Shown here piece after piece: positions 54,012 through 56,114 of a stretch of DNA of 56,114 nt. A program made the position numbers and the translations under genes. How positions within the stretch are numbered: the stretch's first letter is position 1; every line of letters starts with the position of its first letter. The stretch comes from Rhizopus sp. PT2906 (taxonomy: Eukaryota > Mucoromycota > Mucoromycetes > Mucorales > Rhizopodaceae), in contig JAMYHX010000275.1 in the NCBI GenBank assembly GCA_025529335.1, forward strand, positions 1 to 56,114, written 5' to 3'. The notes beneath the pieces were generated by a model, which was not told where the DNA came from, made no database searches, and was given only the letters and a program-made list of their open reading frames with translations.

Positions 54012-55058
54012 TTTCCCCCTCCTTTTATTTAACCATTTTTCAACTTCTTCTTTATAAATGGGTAAATTAGGCTTGTCTAATTTTCTGTAATAAAGTCTCT
54101 TGATGTGTCCTGCTACATTCTTAAAATTGATAAAGTCTACATCAAACAATAACCACCACTCTTGTCCAACCGTACAGGGTAGTTTGATCTGCTCATCTCT
54201 ACATGCTAACCAAATACATGCACAGGCAATCGTTGGTGGTTCATGGGTGGCATATATATTCGTTCTTAGGCTATATATATATATATATACATCTTGATGG
54301 TCAATAATTTACATTTCTCATCCCTAGCTGTCTTACCCATCATTCAAATAGTTCCATGCTCTTTTGGCCACTCTTTCATCATCTTCTAATCCTAGTATTC
54401 TCAAATAGTTCACCATGAGATTATAAGGTAGCTGTACATGTACATTGAACCCAAGTCTTCGCAGGATTTGCATCTCTGCTGCAATAACCATATTCTTCAA
54501 TTCATATCCACGCTACGCTCACAAACAACCCCGCGCGTTGTTAGTTTATCAAAGTATCCAATACTATATTTGTTACCTGTGAAAATGCATCTAATGGTAT
54601 TTCTGTTGATTCATTTCGTGCTCGACGTATAAGCATGTCATAAACTGTAATCAAGTATGTCATTCTAACAACACATTCCTCAAGTTTTGAAGAAAGAAAT
54701 AATGCACCCATTCCAATTTCCTATAGATTGTCCTTTCTAGTATCATATTATATATACACACACGTATATATCTTGACTTACTACAATACCAAAGTCTTTT
54801 AAACTGGCCATATAAAAGAATCGTTGAAAGAGTACTTGAGCAGTGGCCATTGCTACTTGTGGTCTACCAGGAAAAAAAGATTAGATTAATTGTTGATTTC
54901 TTTTTTCTTTCTTACAATTTCAATAAAATGCCTGCACTTTGAATAAGTTCTGCTCCATAATTTCGAAGATCTTCTTCCAAATCCTCAGGAATACCGTCTT
55001 TTCTTGACACAGTTGTCTCAAGTTGTTCAAGTGAAGCAAGCGGGTTGTGTAACGACAT
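53994..55058 (-). CDS. Cyclin-L-like cyclin
   Basis: Minus-strand gene, ATG at 55058 (MSLHNPLASLEQLETTVSRK), stop at 53994, with four introns; the first two carry GTAAGA- and GTAAGT-type donors. Cyclin box landmarks are DGIPEDLEEDLRNYGAELIQ, PQVAMATAQVLFQRFFYMAS, IGMGALFLSSKLEE, MVIAAEMQILRRLGFNVHVQ and LPYNLMVNYLRILGLE. After an intron with a TA microsatellite (near 54272-54290) it continues LRTNIYATHEPPTIACACIW. This matches the cyclin-L branch, whose members partner CDK11-type kinases and act in splicing and transcription. Animal cyclin L has a long RS tail; here the protein ends soon after the second box with KWLNKRRGKSRMNY, so the tail is missing. The 18-bp overlap with the opposite gene is real in the sequence. 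Confidence 0.85.
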
Positions 55059-56114
55059 ATCGTTCACATCAAAAAGAGAGAAATAGTCTTTTTATTTCAA
55101 CTTGATTTTATTGGATCTGCGTTTAACACTTTATAAAATTTAGCTGGTATTTTTCATGATTGTTTAAAGAGAGACCATGACTCTTTTCGCTAATAGCCAG
55201 AAGCATAATATTGAAATAACTCAATAGCGTTCCTCTGCAGGTCAACTGCTGCCAATTCTCGCTATAATCCTCATAATCGTCCTGTTCCAGTATCAGTCTT
55301 GGGCTCAAACGCTCACCTATCGTGTTGGGTATTTCAAGTATCCCATTTGAAACATCTGAGGCGTTGTAGCCTAAATCCATCTGCTATTCTCGAGAAGTAT
55401 GGTATCATTTTGGAACTCGTTCTTCGCCATACTGTGAATGGCAGTTGGCTTAATGGTCGTAGATATGTTCCTTAAACAGAGATAAAAATCCCTTGCTAGA
55501 TCAATGGCCACTTTCTGAACCTCACCTGGAAAAGCATATGTGATATTTGTTGTTGTTGTAGTTGTAGTATTGGAAATAGACCGAAAGTAAAAGGGATTCT
55601 TTATGTCTCTTTTATTTGGAAGAATAAAGATGAGAATAATAAAAATGATTATATGGATCTGTAATTATTATTGTGATTAGTCAGTTTATGCTACTGAGCC
55701 TTTTGTTGTTGATGTGTAGACACTACTTATTGACTCTTTTCCAAAGTAGAATACCACAGAAACAAAGAAAGGTACACTGAATGAATATGAAAGTATCATA
55801 TTAAAGAACAAAAAAACAAAGTATGGAAGTAACAAAATGGAGTTTTTATTAGAGTAAGCAATAGCTTGATTTCCAAAGAGAGAGAAAGAGCTTTGAGTAA
55901 GTAGATGATTTTTTCTTTTGATAGCCAAATTTATAGAGCAAATAGAGGCTTTTGTTTTTGATAACCAAGCAGAGAGATTTTTTCTTCTTTTTTTTTTTTT
56001 TTCTTTCCATAAGTCCAGGAGGCCACATTATCACTAACTTTCAAACCCAAGATGACTAGAACCATAGACTGCATGCCAGAAGACTACACGGTGTAAACCC
56101 TCCATGAAAAAAAA
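55059..56114. other. Right-hand end of window
   Basis: 1 kb. Besides the minus-strand ORF at 55123-55380 there is a coding-looking minus-strand frame at about 55384-55560 (QKVAIDLARDFYLCLRNIST) in a different frame. Beyond that lie AT-rich sequence and a T-rich tract at 55989-56003. The window ends in a short A run. Confidence 0.4.
55123..55380 (-). CDS. Unidentified ORF, possibly the last exon of a larger gene
   Basis: ATG at 55380 (MDLGYNASDVSNGILEIPNT), 85 codons to the stop at 55123, within 65 bp of the cyclin-L start on the same strand. Just upstream a second frame (about 55560-55384) reads QKVAIDLARDFYLCLRNIST and then KPTAIHSMAKNEF before a stop, and looks coding too. The two probably belong to one gene joined by an intron or interrupted by a frameshift, but no satisfying splice was found. 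The family is unknown. Acidic (EQDDYEDYSEN) and hydrophobic stretches alternate. Confidence 0.4.
   Translation of the reverse strand: MDLGYNASDVSNGILEIPNTIGERLSPRLILEQDDYEDYSENWQQLTCRGTLLSYFNIMLLAISEKSHGLSLNNHEKYQLNFIKC

Noticed and set aside
1..56114. tRNA, rRNA or snRNA genes
   Set aside because: No cloverleaf with A/B boxes or rRNA-like block was recognisable by eye; a covariance-model scan would be needed to be sure.

Overview
The window is nuclear DNA of a fungus, most likely a Mucoromycota (Mucorales-type) genome. It is AT-rich, its genes are split by many short introns (mostly 50-75 nt, GT-AG), it carries clear fungal genes (eIF3i, Rrp46, Siw14-type phosphatase, Zn2Cys6 and bZIP regulators, a P5B ATPase), and it contains remnants of a Helitron, a Fanzor nuclease and a DIRS-like tyrosine recombinase. 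The species cannot be named from the sequence alone. Exon joins were read by eye from splice motifs, frame continuity and family conservation, so boundaries can be off by a base or two.

Layout. 0.2-2.5 kb (-): coiled-coil protein with an SH3BGR/glutaredoxin-like tail. 3.2-3.9 kb: decayed tyrosine recombinase. 5.5-7.0 kb (-): KHDC4/BLOM7-type KH splicing protein. 8.6-13.4 kb (+): Ypk9/ATP13A2-type P5B ATPase in 14 exons. 13.7-15.2 kb (+): HSF-type transcription factor. 15.9-16.5 kb (-): unidentified spliced gene. 16.9-19.2 kb (-): cytosolic phenylalanyl-tRNA synthetase beta. 19.8-20.9 kb (+): MDR/quinone oxidoreductase. 20.9-23.2 kb: no recognisable gene. 23.2-25.6 kb (+): Zn2Cys6 regulator whose zinc cluster needs a 7-nt exon. 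25.9-26.5 kb (-): bZIP factor. 26.6-27.8 kb (-): multipass membrane protein. 28.0-30.8 kb (-): TMEM62-like membrane phosphoesterase.

31.08-36.42 kb is a 5.3-kb insertion bounded by two 526-bp inverted repeats that look identical by eye. It encloses a gene for an unnamed protein with a PD-(D/E)XK-like core, and an internal 195-bp tandem duplication. A helically phased array of about 21-bp repeats runs outward from its left end. I found no classical transposase, so this is the best candidate for an undescribed system in the window.

36.9-37.2 kb (+): a 57-residue two-exon gene. 37.5-39.3 kb (-): acyl-CoA dehydrogenase with an N-terminal cytochrome b5 domain. 40.1-41.2 kb (+): eIF3i. 41.2-42.2 kb (-): MBIP-like protein. 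44.1-46.1 kb (+): secreted/transmembrane kelch protein. 46.5-47.6 kb: decayed Helitron Rep/helicase. 47.9-48.6 kb: decayed Fanzor (eukaryotic TnpB-like) nuclease. 49.0-49.7 kb (-): Siw14-type phosphatase. 50.2-51.9 kb (+): diacylglycerol kinase-like protein. 52.0-52.8 kb (-): exosome Rrp46. 53.1-54.0 kb (+): single-pass membrane protein, whose end overlaps the convergent cyclin-L gene (54.0-55.1 kb, -). 55.1-55.4 kb (-): unidentified ORF.

The housekeeping genes are intact and densely packed, often convergent with 20-30 bp between stops or divergent with 300-600 bp shared upstream regions. The accessory signals (3, 31-36 and 46-48.6 kb) sit in the longer gaps between them.
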